Shown one piece after another: positions 27,139 through 35,825 of a stretch of 40,746 bases of DNA. Origin of the DNA: an uncultured Bacteroides sp. (GTDB lineage: Bacteria > Bacteroidota > Bacteroidia > Bacteroidales > Bacteroidaceae). How positions within the stretch are numbered: position 1 is the stretch's first letter; each line of letters begins with the position of its first letter. Position numbers and translations under genes: made by a program. Where the stretch lies: positions 1 to 40,746 of the forward strand of contig CASDXF010000039.1 in assembly GCA_949285075.1 (NCBI GenBank), read 5' to 3'. The notes beneath the pieces were generated by a model. The model did no database searches. It was not told the origin of the DNA and saw only the letters and a list, made by a program, of their open reading frames with translations.

Positions 27139-28293
27139 ATGTTTAGAAGGATATTTATTGGTGGAATGGGAATACAGTTTATGCTATTATTCTTATTCCT
27201 GACGATGGGATGTGATTCGGCTAAAACGCAGGAAATTACGGTTCCTGACACGGTAAAGGTACAGCCGGAAAAAGTAACCCTGCTCTTTGTGGGGGACTTG
27301 ATGCAGCATCAGGGACAGATAGATGCCGCACGGATAGCTCAAGGATATGATTATTCTTCCTGCTTTGAATATGTCAAGGAAGAGATATCCGGAGCTGACT
27401 TTGCGATAGGCAATCTGGAAGTTACTTTAGGAGGGAAACCCTATAAGGGGTATCCGGCCTTTAGTGCTCCCGACGAATACCTGACCGCCATTCGGAATGC
27501 CGGATTCGATGTACTGCTGACCGCAAACAATCATTGTCTGGATAGGGGAAAAAAGGGATTGGAACGTACCCTTCGCTTGCTCGATTCGTTGAATATCTCT
27601 CGTGCCGGGACATACGCAACACCGGAAGAACGCAAGGAGAGATACCCTCTGCTTTTGGAAAAGAAGGGAATGCGTATTGCGTTGCTCAACTATACATATG
27701 GAACTAACGGAATTTCCATCATGCCTCCCAATGTGGTAAACTATATCGATACCGTCATTATACAAAAGGATATTGAGACTTGCAGGAAAATGAAGTCTGA
27801 TGTTATTATCGCCTGTATGCACTGGGGGATAGAATATCAGTCTTTACCAAATGGGGAGCAAAAACGGCTCACCGATTGGCTTCTTCTGAAAGGAGTTGAT
27901 CATGTAATAGGCTCTCATCCGCATGTTGTGCAGCCATTGGAAGTGCGACGAGACAGCGTGAAGGATAAAAGGAATTTAGTGGTTTACTCTTTGGGAAATT
28001 ATATATCTAATATGTCTATGCGTCGTACAGACGGAGGCCTGATGGTTAAGATGGAGCTAGTGAAAGACAGCGTGGCAAGGCTTAGCAAATGCTCATACAG
28101 TTTAGTTTGGACGGCTCGTCCAAAGTTCTCTAGCAAGAAAAATCATCAGGTATATCCTGTAAATATAGAAATAGATTCTCTTTCCCAGAGCGCCCGTTGT
28201 TTATTAAAGACTTTTATTAAAGATGCGAGAGAGCTCTTTAAAAAGCATAATTTTAATATTGAAGAATATACTTTTTACGAAAAAAAACGGTAG
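27139..28293 (+). CDS. CapA-family metallophosphatase-like lipoprotein
   Basis: A protein of the CapA/PgsA family (calcineurin-like metallophosphoesterase fold) named after poly-gamma-glutamate capsule proteins. Motifs: LLFVGDLMQHQG (start of the fold), GNLEVTL, LLTANNHCLDRG, ACMHWGIEY and VIGSHPHVVQP, all carrying metal-ligand residues. The ATG at 27139 gives 384 aa with a signal sequence ending FLFLTMGCDS, so a lipoprotein is likely (C25). A GTG at 27127 is also possible. It starts 15 bp after the thioredoxin-like gene, probably in one transcript. In Bacteroidetes the family is widespread without capsule genes, so its substrate is open. Confidence 0.85.
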   Translation: MFRRIFIGGMGIQFMLLFLFLTMGCDSAKTQEITVPDTVKVQPEKVTLLFVGDLMQHQGQIDAARIAQGYDYSSCFEYVKEEISGADFAIGNLEVTLGGKPYKGYPAFSAPDEYLTAIRNAGFDVLLTANNHCLDRGKKGLERTLRLLDSLNISRAGTYATPEERKERYPLLLEKKGMRIALLNYTYGTNGISIMPPNVVNYIDTVIIQKDIETCRKMKSDVIIACMHWGIEYQSLPNGEQKRLTDWLLLKGVDHVIGSHPHVVQPLEVRRDSVKDKRNLVVYSLGNYISNMSMRRTDGGLMVKMELVKDSVARLSKCSYSLVWTARPKFSSKKNHQVYPVNIEIDSLSQSARCLLKTFIKDARELFKKHNFNIEEYTFYEKKR

Positions 28294-28298
28294 ATTCC

Positions 28299-28329
28299 TT
28301 TGGAGTATTAGAGATTATATCTATCTTTG
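28299..28329 (+). promoter_or_regulatory. Full consensus promoter of tRNA-His
   Basis: TTTG (28299-28302), a 19-bp spacer and TATCTTTG (28322-28329) match the complete Bacteroidetes -33/-7 consensus. The tRNA begins 26 bp after the -7 element. Confidence 0.8.
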
Positions 28330-28354
28330 CACCGCATTAAAGAAATGCGTACAT

Positions 28355-28429
28355 GGTGGCTGTAGTTCAGTTGGTTAGAGCGTCAGATTGTGGTTCTGAA
28401 TGTCGTGGGTTCGAGTCCCATCTGCCACC
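28355..28429 (+). tRNA. tRNA-His (anticodon GTG), 5' side of the integration site
   Basis: Acceptor GTGGCTG (from 28356, with the extra G-1 at 28355) pairs with CTGCCAC except for one T-T mismatch, and discriminator C73 faces G-1 as in all tRNA-His. The D arm is GTTC/GAGC, the anticodon arm TCAGA-TTGTGGT-TCTGA, and the T arm GTGGG-TTCGAGT-CCCAT. CCA is not encoded. The 3' portion from 28377 is identical to 40062-40115, so the part now completing the gene may come from the integrated element. The acceptor mismatch could be a by-product of that replacement. Confidence 0.93.
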
Positions 28430-28430
28430 C
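28377..28430 (+). repeat. Left attachment-site repeat (attL)
   Basis: 54 bp from AGAGCG to CCACCC are identical to 40062-40115. They cover the tRNA-His D-stem 3' strand, anticodon arm, T arm and acceptor 3' strand. Confidence 0.88.
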
Positions 28431-28441
28431 CCAAGAAAAGC

Positions 28442-28484
28442 AATCGCCAAGTCTTAAAAATCAGAGACTTGACGATTTTCTTTT
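28442..28484 (+). terminator. Terminator after tRNA-His (inside the element)
   Basis: AATCG-c-CAAGTCT pairs with AGACTTG-a-CGATT, followed by TTCTTTT. It lies beyond the att repeat, so the element supplies the terminator of the host tRNA gene. Confidence 0.75.
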
Positions 28485-28546
28485 AGGGTAAGAATCATAT
28501 TCATACTCTTCGATATACCCTATATCTACACGCACTTTTCGCTATT

Positions 28547-28568
28547 TGTTGACTAATTGTTGACTAAT
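28547..28568 (+). repeat. Tandem 11-bp repeat near the left end (possible integrase arm sites)
   Basis: TGTTGACTAAT occurs twice head to tail. The same pair, with one base change, is found at 39943-39964 near the right end. Direct repeats inside both ends are the usual form of arm-type integrase sites. Confidence 0.6.
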
Positions 28569-28584
28569 TAATTATTAGCGTAAA

Positions 28585-29853
28585 ATGCTGACAATCAAAG
28601 CAGAAATCAAGAAGAATGAGCGAAAGTCTGACGGTACTTATAACGTCAAGTTACGCTTCACGCTCAATCGTAAGGTAAAGAGGCTATCCACAAGCCTATT
28701 TATCAAGCCAACAGACCTCACGAGAACTGGTAATTTTAAGAAAGGGACACCTATTTGCAAAGAGATAGATAAGCTTGTCAGTGCTTATCAACTTAAATGT
28801 GACGCAATGCAGATAGACTTAAACCGCTATTCTCTTGAACAAATTTTTAAGCGATTAAGATTTGAGGAACAAAAGGACAAAAGCGTTGATTTCATCCAGT
28901 TCTCACGCCAATGGGTTGCAAGCGCAAATATTAAAGGCGCAAGAAACTATAAGACCGTGATTAATTCTCTTATCACTTTCATAGGTAAAGAAGAGTTGAG
29001 TATTTCTGAAATCTCCGTTTCATTCTTACATAAATATACAGACTACTTAAATAAACAAAGAAAAGAGAGAATTAGCAAAATGAAGGCAGAAGGTAAGCGT
29101 ATCCCTTCAAATAGAATGCTCTCGCTTTATTTGGGAAGTTTGCGTCATCTTTTTAAAGAAGCTCAAAAGAAATACAATGACTATGAAAATGGGTTGATTC
29201 TTGTTCCTACTTCACCCTTTGATAACTTTACTGTTCCACGGCAAGAAGTTACACGCAAAAGGGCTCTTGACTATAAAATTATTAAGCGTATTTATGCTCT
29301 ACCATATAAAAATGTAGTTAAGGGCTATAAGGCGACGTGCCGCTATAACTTAGCGAAAGACTGCTTTATTCTCTCGTTCTGTTTAATGGGCATCAATTCC
29401 GCAGACCTTTATAACGCTACCGAAATGGAGGGAAACACTATCACCTATTACAGAACCAAGACGAAAGCCCGCAGGTTAGATAATGCTAAGATGAAAGTTG
29501 ATATTCCTCAAATAGCCCAACCTTTGATAGATAAATACAAGGACAAAACAAGCAAACGGTTATTTAACTTCTATCAATACTATGCCGATGAAAAAAGTTT
29601 CAATAGAGCAATCAATATTGGATTGAAAGAAATTGGCGCGATATTAGAAGTGGATGACTTGGAATATTACGCCGCCCGCCATTCATGGGCTACCATCGCG
29701 CTTAACAAGGCGGGCATAGACAAGTACATAGTCCACGCAGCTTTGAACCACATAGACGATTCCATGAAGGTAACAGACATTTATATAGAGCGTGATTTCG
29801 TGAATGAGAACAAGGCCAACGCCAAAGTCATGGAATACGTGTTCGGCGAATAG
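28585..29853 (+). CDS. Tyrosine integrase of the element
   Basis: Site-specific recombinase expected to integrate and excise the element at tRNA-His. The 422-aa protein has an N-terminal arm-binding domain (1-90, MLTIKAEIKKNERKSDGTYN), a SAM-like core-binding domain (about 100-200) and the catalytic domain (about 225-422). Catalytic residues seen: R365 in YYAARHSWAT, H389 in ALNHIDD, nucleophile Y400 in VTDIYIE, and a beta-hairpin lysine in TKTKARR. The first catalytic arginine (usually GLRxSEL) appears as GINSADL, so it is replaced or shifted. The gene reads into the element 155 bp from attL and ends at its own terminator. A decayed relative lies at 40258. Confidence 0.93.
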   Translation: MLTIKAEIKKNERKSDGTYNVKLRFTLNRKVKRLSTSLFIKPTDLTRTGNFKKGTPICKEIDKLVSAYQLKCDAMQIDLNRYSLEQIFKRLRFEEQKDKSVDFIQFSRQWVASANIKGARNYKTVINSLITFIGKEELSISEISVSFLHKYTDYLNKQRKERISKMKAEGKRIPSNRMLSLYLGSLRHLFKEAQKKYNDYENGLILVPTSPFDNFTVPRQEVTRKRALDYKIIKRIYALPYKNVVKGYKATCRYNLAKDCFILSFCLMGINSADLYNATEMEGNTITYYRTKTKARRLDNAKMKVDIPQIAQPLIDKYKDKTSKRLFNFYQYYADEKSFNRAINIGLKEIGAILEVDDLEYYAARHSWATIALNKAGIDKYIVHAALNHIDDSMKVTDIYIERDFVNENKANAKVMEYVFGE

Positions 29854-29870
29854 GAATGGATTAAAAAAAT

Positions 29871-29907
29871 AAGTCCGCAGTCCGTAAAAGATTGCGGGCT
29901 TTTTCTT
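29871..29907 (+). terminator. Terminator after the integrase
   Basis: AAGTCCGCAGTC pairs with GATTGCGGGCTT (two G-T pairs) over an 8-nt loop, followed by TTTTCTTT. Confidence 0.8.
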
Positions 29908-29933
29908 TATTTTGCGGCGTAACTAATGTGATT

Positions 29934-30839
29934 ATGATTGTATACGGTCAACATATAAGGATGAACGAATATGGGATTCAGGAACTCTGTCCTTTTGATT
30001 ATTTAGATTTCTATGAAGCTAATATACACCCCTATGGCATATATAATCTTGGCGGAAAATCAGAAAAAATCTATAACGGCATAACGGGCGAAACCTTTCG
30101 CAAAAGGTATCCGGAAGGCTTTCCGGAAAGTATCCAAATCCTGCATGATGAAAAATTAAGTAAACTGCAAGAGGAGTTGAAGGCGGAAGGCAAACAAGTC
30201 TGTATGTTTAATTTATATATATTATGCCTATTCTTCGTCGAAAAGGCAAGAACAAAATATGTAGCCTTATTGAAGCCGACCGTCCAAGAGACACTCTCCG
30301 AACTGAAAGGCGTGTCGAGGCTGTCTTTCACGGGCGAAAGCGGCGTAATGACGGAAAGTACCTCCAAGATATTAATCGAAACCGTATTGGAAGCTTTAGA
30401 GGCCAAAGCGAAGGAGACCGTCCAAGAATATGAGGTGGAAAAGATTGTGACTTGGAATGAAATTTCCAATAAAGCATTGCTGCAAAGCTATTTCGTTCAC
30501 GACTTGTCCCTATTTCTAAACAAATACTTTCCCGTACGGAGAAAAAAGGGCGCTTTGGTGTCCGCCAAAGAAAAGGAGCTGATACTGTATCTTCTAAAGC
30601 TGTTTGGACTCTCGCAAGAGCGGCTTACAGATAAAAGGTGGTTTCAGCTGATGAATTATTACGAACGGCTAAACGACAAGCTCATTACCAGTATATCTTT
30701 GGTTTCCATCGGCAATAAAGTGACACCTACGCCCCTATGCTTTATCCCCTATTCCTTGTGGAGCAAAGGTAAAATCGACTGGACGTTCAAGGACTCGCCA
30801 AGATTCAACGGTGAAATTGGATGTACTGTTAAGTTTTAA
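29934..30839 (+). CDS. Unrecognised element protein (about 301 aa)
   Basis: I do not recognise this protein. The frame is open from a TTG at 29892, but that lies in the integrase terminator. The ATG at 29934 (MIVYGQHIRM) is the likely start, with another ATG at 29961. It is soluble and charged, has no signal peptide, and has a helical C-terminal half. A basic segment RRKKGALVSAKEKELILYLL (about 205-224) could be a small DNA-binding or coiled region and recalls hypothetical proteins of other Bacteroidetes mobile elements. It lies between integrase and helicase-like gene, where accessory or regulatory proteins are common. No function is assigned. Confidence 0.75.
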   Translation: MIVYGQHIRMNEYGIQELCPFDYLDFYEANIHPYGIYNLGGKSEKIYNGITGETFRKRYPEGFPESIQILHDEKLSKLQEELKAEGKQVCMFNLYILCLFFVEKARTKYVALLKPTVQETLSELKGVSRLSFTGESGVMTESTSKILIETVLEALEAKAKETVQEYEVEKIVTWNEISNKALLQSYFVHDLSLFLNKYFPVRRKKGALVSAKEKELILYLLKLFGLSQERLTDKRWFQLMNYYERLNDKLITSISLVSIGNKVTPTPLCFIPYSLWSKGKIDWTFKDSPRFNGEIGCTVKF

Positions 30840-30976
30840 TATAAACAGCTGTAATACAGATTAATAATACTCTTCTTGTCATTCCGTGAAGGTGGGCTTT
30901 CTTATTGCGGAATAGTTAATTTTCAAGCCTCTCGATAACTTACTATTTTTTCTATTAAGGCTTCGCCCGTTCTCTC

Positions 30977-30984
30977 TACTTTTG
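30977..30984 (+). promoter_or_regulatory. -7 promoter element for the 31115 gene
   Basis: TACTTTTG matches TAnnTTTG, about 130 bp before the ATG at 31115. The leader in between contains no evident gene. Confidence 0.45.
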
Positions 30985-31114
30985 CGGTGTCAAAAGGGGA
31001 CGGACGGGCAAGTTGCGCATAGCTTTAGTAGTTACCAATTGATATTAATGTTTAGCAACAGAGTTAGTTAACGCTACAGAAGTAGCAAGTATTGAACAAT
31101 CAAATACCAATAAC

Positions 31115-32050
31115 ATGGAAAAGAAAGAAATATCTGAGAATGAAAACGCTGCAAATGCGGCAAGTAATGAACTTAAATCATGGGGAAAAGATATGGGAAT
31201 TAAACCTACCACTGTTAAAGCCCGTATTGATGGCGAAGTGCAAACGATTATCGTAGCCCATACAGAATACGGGATGAGGCATGACAAGAAGATGGATAAG
31301 ATGCTAACAACGGCAAACAGGGATAAACTGCTTACGCCAAGATACCACTTCTGCAAGCCGGATATATTTTGGAAAGAGGGATATAACCTTTTTGACAACA
31401 ACGGGGAACTGATAGAGCAAGGTACGGCAAATGTCCTTACTCACTGTGAGACACCCGAAACTTCGGAAAGAATCTATATTGATGATTTTTTGGAAGATGT
31501 GGAGATACACGATTTTGAATCCGTTGCCGACTATGCACAGCATATAGGTGAGACAGTCTTAATCAGCCGTATGCCATCTAAGGTAGAAGAAATGGGCATC
31601 GCAGCATTGGCTACCGGAGATGAAGCCGTAAAAGAAGCATACGAGTTTGCAATAGAAAATGGCATAACATACACACAATCGTTAGGTTTCATGGCTGGAG
31701 AAATGAAAGCCGCTACATTGAAATTAATGATGCGTGGGGTCAAAGCCAAACCTACATTGGCACTTGGACGCACAAAAGAACAAGCCCAAATGCTCTACGA
31801 TGAATCATGCAAGAGCTTAGGTGAAGGAGAAGCTAAAAAACGTTATGTTCCCCGTGCACTTAACATTATTCTAAAGAAAGAAAAATTTAGCTTTGATATG
31901 GTGATTGAAGCATTGAGAACTATTCCGTCAAGTGAGGTGACAATGGCAAAACTCGCAGATTGCGGAGAGAAAGAGGCTTGTATTGCAGGAGCACTCATAA
32001 GTTGGATTCTCACGTTACAACGTCTAAAAGAGACAAAAACCGCTGCATAG
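31115..32050 (+). CDS. Unrecognised element protein (311 aa)
   Basis: No family is recognised. The sequence is soluble, with no signal peptide or membrane segment. The first 40 residues are polar and low complexity (ENENAANAASNELKSWG). Residues about 45-130 look beta-rich. From about 150 the protein is helical, including EMKAATLKLMMRGVKAKPTL and a C-terminal ALISWILTLQRLKETK. Its place directly upstream of the helicase-like gene suggests a replication, partition or regulatory role, but nothing in the sequence proves it. A hairpin (GAAGCC/GGCTTC, about 32058-32082) follows the stop without a clear T-tract. Confidence 0.75.
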   Translation: MEKKEISENENAANAASNELKSWGKDMGIKPTTVKARIDGEVQTIIVAHTEYGMRHDKKMDKMLTTANRDKLLTPRYHFCKPDIFWKEGYNLFDNNGELIEQGTANVLTHCETPETSERIYIDDFLEDVEIHDFESVADYAQHIGETVLISRMPSKVEEMGIAALATGDEAVKEAYEFAIENGITYTQSLGFMAGEMKAATLKLMMRGVKAKPTLALGRTKEQAQMLYDESCKSLGEGEAKKRYVPRALNIILKKEKFSFDMVIEALRTIPSSEVTMAKLADCGEKEACIAGALISWILTLQRLKETKTAA

Positions 32051-32105
32051 CAAGCTGAAACGGAAGCCTACGTGAGAGGTGGGCTTCTGTTGAATCAATT
32101 TCAAT

Positions 32106-32164
32106 GGCGGTAGTTTTTTCAAGTCCGGGCATATAAAGTGAAAATTTTCTGAAAGCCTACCGCC
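32106..32164. promoter_or_regulatory. Inverted repeat upstream of the helicase-like gene
   Basis: GGCGGTAG (32106-32113) and CTACCGCC (32157-32164) are perfectly complementary across a 43-bp AT-rich spacer, 47 bp before the helicase-like ATG. It could be a protein-binding site or an origin-like feature. Its role is unknown. Confidence 0.4.
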
Positions 32165-32210
32165 TTGAATAAGTCAGCAATAGACTATAAACCTAATAAA
32201 TAAAATAGTT

Positions 32211-34082
32211 ATGAAGTTAGTTAAAGCTATACTACATAAAGGAGAATGGCTGCTTGACGCATTAAAACGTGTGGGTTACAAAATGATACCCACCAATACC
32301 ATTCTGGATAAGACCTTAACCGGGCTTGGAGCTACCCACAGTGAAATACACAGTAAACGGAACTCTATCATAATCGAACCGAATGTTCCCGTGATACTTG
32401 GCAAGCTGAATGACAACGACAATTTGGAAGCGGTCTATGAAAAGTGTACTCCATATTCTATTAAGCAATATCTAAAGATGGATATTCCGTATAAGAAGAT
32501 TATAACCACGCCGGAGAGTTTTCATAAGATACGAAAAGCGGCAACGGGACTGAACATCAATATCTACAAAGATTACTTCTGCTTGTTTGACGAGTGCGAG
32601 AAACTGACGCAGGATATTGATTACCGGAGAAAAATCTCACAGCCGATATATGATTTCTTTAAATTTGAACAGAAAGCCTTTGTTTCCGCCACGCCTTTGA
32701 AGATGTCACACCCCGAATTTGAGAGACAAGGTTTCCAACAAATACAGATTGTACCGGATTACGACTACAAGAAAGATTTGGAACTGGTTGTCACCAACAG
32801 CTATTACAAACGGTTGAGAATAGTCTTGGACAACCTAAAGGATAGTAAACATATCTGCATATTCTTCAATGTAACGGATGGGATAGCTGATTTGATTGAC
32901 AATTTAGGTGCTACGGACTATAAAGTGTTCTGTTCCCAACAAAGTGTAAACAAGCTAAAGAAAAGAGGAATAGTAAACGCATACTCACAGATTGACTATC
33001 CTTTGGCAAAGTACAACTTCTTTACTTGCCGTTTCTATTCCGCTTTGGATATTCGCATAGGCAGATACAAGCCGGACATACTTATGCTGACCGATTTGCG
33101 CACAGCACAATGGACTATGATAGACCCGTTCACAGAAGCCATTCAGATACAAGGCAGATTCCGCAGAAAAGGGAATGATGGTGTCACCTACAACTCACTC
33201 ACGCACATTACCACCATCGACCCCAATATCCATGTTCGCAGTGATGAAGAAATAAGGAATAGGATTGAGCAGTTCATTACCAATTATAACCTATTGAAAG
33301 AACAACAGGAAACGGATGAATTTAAACAAGAAGCGATACTTGAAGATATGGGAAAACTAAAATATCAGGATTTAATAGACGAAAGGGGCGAGATAAATCC
33401 GTTCTCCATAGACAACCTCTATAATGAGGAACGGGTAAGGGCTTACTACCAATCCGCAGATAGATTGTACCATGCGTACCTTGCTACGGATTTCTTCAAT
33501 ATCACCTATAACAATGTAATTGAATGTGTTGGAGATGATGATATAGAAAAGCTCAATAATACCAAAGTCGCCACTGAACAAAGAAAGCAGTTACTATGTC
33601 TGATTGTCCGGTTAGAAGAATGGCTTAAAAACGGTAAGATTACTTTTGAGGAAAAAGAGCAGCTACTAAATCTGTTTAGACAACAGCCGGAGTGTGATTA
33701 CATTTTGACTGCCTACAATAAAATAGGTAAAGATGCGATAGTGAGTGCCGAATATAAGAAACCGCTTATTGATAGAAAGATTAAGGAATACGACAAGGCA
33801 CAAGCCCAACTGCTAAGATTCTCTCCTAAAGTCCTCGATGAGATAAAAGCGGAATTTCAGTTAGGAATATACCTGCCAAAAGAGGAGATAAAGCAAAGAT
33901 TACAACTGATATACCAAGAGAATGGTGTAAATTTTAAAGCGACACAAGATACAATAAGAGATTATTATGATTGCGATGTCTCCAACTCAAAAGAAAAGCC
34001 GTCGTTTAAACTTATTCGCTTTAAGTTTCAGCAGGTGGATTTTTCGGACGTGGGCATATATGGCAGAAAAAATATGAAATGA
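32211..34082 (+). CDS. SF2-helicase-like protein with degenerate P-loop
   Basis: A 623-aa cytoplasmic protein with the motif order of superfamily 2 helicases. Walker B appears as LFDECEKL (DECE, 127-130), motif III as SAT (159-161) in AFVSATPLKM, a motif IV-like strand as HICIFFN (about 214-220), and motif VI as QIQGRFRRK (about 312-320). The Walker A position holds TGLGATHSE (37-45) instead of GxGKT/S, so the lysine that contacts ATP phosphates is missing there. The C-terminal half (about 340-623) is helical and unrecognised. It may be a replication or unwinding protein of the element, or a catalytically altered relative. Known element helicases of this kind are not assigned a role here. Confidence 0.75.
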   Translation: MKLVKAILHKGEWLLDALKRVGYKMIPTNTILDKTLTGLGATHSEIHSKRNSIIIEPNVPVILGKLNDNDNLEAVYEKCTPYSIKQYLKMDIPYKKIITTPESFHKIRKAATGLNINIYKDYFCLFDECEKLTQDIDYRRKISQPIYDFFKFEQKAFVSATPLKMSHPEFERQGFQQIQIVPDYDYKKDLELVVTNSYYKRLRIVLDNLKDSKHICIFFNVTDGIADLIDNLGATDYKVFCSQQSVNKLKKRGIVNAYSQIDYPLAKYNFFTCRFYSALDIRIGRYKPDILMLTDLRTAQWTMIDPFTEAIQIQGRFRRKGNDGVTYNSLTHITTIDPNIHVRSDEEIRNRIEQFITNYNLLKEQQETDEFKQEAILEDMGKLKYQDLIDERGEINPFSIDNLYNEERVRAYYQSADRLYHAYLATDFFNITYNNVIECVGDDDIEKLNNTKVATEQRKQLLCLIVRLEEWLKNGKITFEEKEQLLNLFRQQPECDYILTAYNKIGKDAIVSAEYKKPLIDRKIKEYDKAQAQLLRFSPKVLDEIKAEFQLGIYLPKEEIKQRLQLIYQENGVNFKATQDTIRDYYDCDVSNSKEKPSFKLIRFKFQQVDFSDVGIYGRKNMK

Positions 34083-34126
34083 CACCACCAATCAATTAGA
34101 GATAAAATCGCCTTTTTTCATTCGAT

Positions 34127-34165
34127 AACGTTCATGTCCGGTGAGGATGTGGGCGTTATTTTTTT
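34127..34165 (+). terminator. Terminator after the helicase-like gene
   Basis: AACGTTCATGTCC pairs with GGATGTGGGCGTT using G-T pairs over a 5-nt loop, followed by a run of T. Confidence 0.75.
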
Positions 34166-34511
34166 ACAGACAGTTAATTACTGGGCATAGTCCCAGATGG
34201 ATGTTTTTTCAGGATTTTCCTTTCTTGGATTATTTTCACTGAAGAAAGATTTATATAGCACATACTCTACAATAACTACATCATACCTAATATCATTAAA
34301 AAGACTACCTGACTAAAGAATCACCTATATACAGTTTAGCTAAAAGTCAAGAGAGCAGATATTATAGGGTACTTCATATAAAAAGCTCCTCCCCCATTCT
34401 GCCAGTAAGCTAAAATATATAAGAATGTCTGCCTTACGAGTTCACAAGCCCCAAGTCCCCTCCCCATACATTGATATAAAAAGAATTATTAATCATTTAA
34501 AGTTTTATCGT
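34166..34511. other. AT-rich gene-free stretch before the DUF3871 gene
   Basis: Apart from a small hairpin (CTGGG/CCCAG near 34183-34199) I see no gene, clear promoter or repeat. The DUF3871 frame is open back to 34425, but the residues before the ATG at 34512 do not resemble the family. Confidence 0.4.
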
Positions 34512-35527
34512 ATGAGAAATTTAGCTATCATGCCGTTACAAAGCAAAGAAAGAATGAATTTAGGTGAGTTTGCGGAAGAAGCAACCATTATTGAAGAAAC
34601 CGCAACATCTAACAAGTCTTTACACTTTATTGAGGCAAACACCCAAGAAGTGAGTCTGAATCATTTGAAGAATGACTGCATTACTCCCGTTTTTGCCAAA
34701 GACAATGAACTTACGGTAAACCATGCCGCGTTTATTGAAACTGTTTGGGAAGCTGCAAAGTCCTACTACAATGGTGAGACCGTTGGAACACCCGAAATCC
34801 GTGTTTCACATGTGATTAAGGGTCGCATTCCCGAAGCAATCCACAAGCCTGCCAATCAGCTGTTGGAATCTGACAGAACCATCTACTATGAGAGGGCAGC
34901 TTTCAGTATTGACATTCCTACAATCTATGAAACGGTTGGGGGTAATAAGCTGAACCTTTCAATAGTAGGAGTTAGAGCCTATAATCAAATGAATCTGTAT
35001 TCAAAGAAAGTTCCAGAGCTTTTCAGATTGGCGGTAGGCTTTAAGAACCAAGTATGCTGCAATATGTGCATATTTACTAATGGTTACAAGGATGATTTAA
35101 GAGTGAGCAATACAAGTGAACTTTACCGTTCTGTCTTGGAACTGTTCAACAACTACAATCCCGCCAAACATCTGTATTTGATGAGACAGTTGGGCAATAC
35201 ATCAATGAGTGAACATCAATTCTGCCAAATATTAGGCAAAATGAGGCTTTATCAGTGTTTGCCCAATGGCTACCAAAAGAGACTGCCAAGAATGTTATTA
35301 ACTGATACACAGATTAACAGTGTTGCAAAAGCCTACATTAATGATGAGAACTTTGGCGGCTTTGGAAAGAATTGAATATGTGGAAATTTTATAATTTGCT
35401 CACTGGAGCAAATAAGAGTAGCTATATTGATTCATTCTTAGACCGCTCCTTGAACGCCACTGAAATGGCGGTTGGAATCAATGCTGCCCTGCATGGGGAT
35501 GAGCATTACAAATGGTTTATTGACTAA
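34512..35527 (+). pseudogene. DUF3871-family protein, split by a -1 frame change
   Basis: The frame from ATG 34512 to stop 35375 gives 287 aa matching DUF3871, a family of unknown function on Bacteroidetes mobile elements. Characteristic blocks are FIEANTQEVSLNHLKNDCI, AFIETVWEAAKSYYNGE, PEIRVSHVIKGRIPEA, YYERAAFSIDIP and LYSKKVPELFRLAVGFKN. The usual C-terminus continues in the -1 frame from 35372: NMWKFYNLLTGANKSSYID to KWFID, stop at 35527 (51 codons). Joining at AAT/TTG restores a continuous family-length protein. Causes could be a one-base deletion, a sequencing error or programmed frameshifting. No classic slippery heptamer is present at the junction, so mutation or error is favoured. 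The truncated form may still be made. Confidence 0.85.
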
Positions 35528-35593
35528 CTAATGAGAGGACATCTATTTATTTAGGTGTCCTTTCTTTTTTGATAACTTAAAAATACTACAAAA

Positions 35594-35719
35594 ATGGAAG
35601 ATAACGGAAAATTGATTTTATGGGGTACATTGGTAGTTCTACTACTGATAATAATTGGTATCATTAATCCCTTTTTGCTGATACTGATTATCACTATCTT
35701 TACTTATCTGCAATCTTAG
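35594..35719 (+). CDS. Small membrane peptide (41 aa)
   Basis: An ATG frame reading MEDNGKLILWG and then one or two hydrophobic segments rich in L, I and V (about residues 9-38), ending YLQS. It lies between the DUF3871 gene and the minimal recombinase in the same direction. The strong single hydrophobic core suggests a real membrane peptide, but no homologue is recognised and such AT-rich frames also arise by chance. Confidence 0.4.
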   Translation: MEDNGKLILWGTLVVLLLIIIGIINPFLLILIITIFTYLQS

Positions 35720-35721
35720 TT

Positions 35722-35795
35722 ACACTTTTCAATAGAAGTGAAAGTGATTTGAGAATCAAACTATTACAAAATGATTCCCGAATTTACTTTCACTT
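35722..35795 (+). promoter_or_regulatory. Overlapping inverted repeats upstream of the recombinase
   Basis: AAGTGAAAGT (35736-35745) is perfectly complementary to ACTTTCACTT (35786-35795). Its first half can also pair with CACTT just upstream (about 35724). The two pairings exclude each other. The pattern lies 30-100 bp before the minimal recombinase ATG and may be an RNA switch, a terminator for the small peptide, or a recombinase site. Confidence 0.35.
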
Positions 35796-35825
35796 TTATA
35801 GTTAAACCTACAAAATTGAAACAAC

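Noticed and set aside
29892-29933. TTG start for the unknown protein after the integrase
   Set aside because: It falls in the integrase terminator. ATG at 29934 is more credible.
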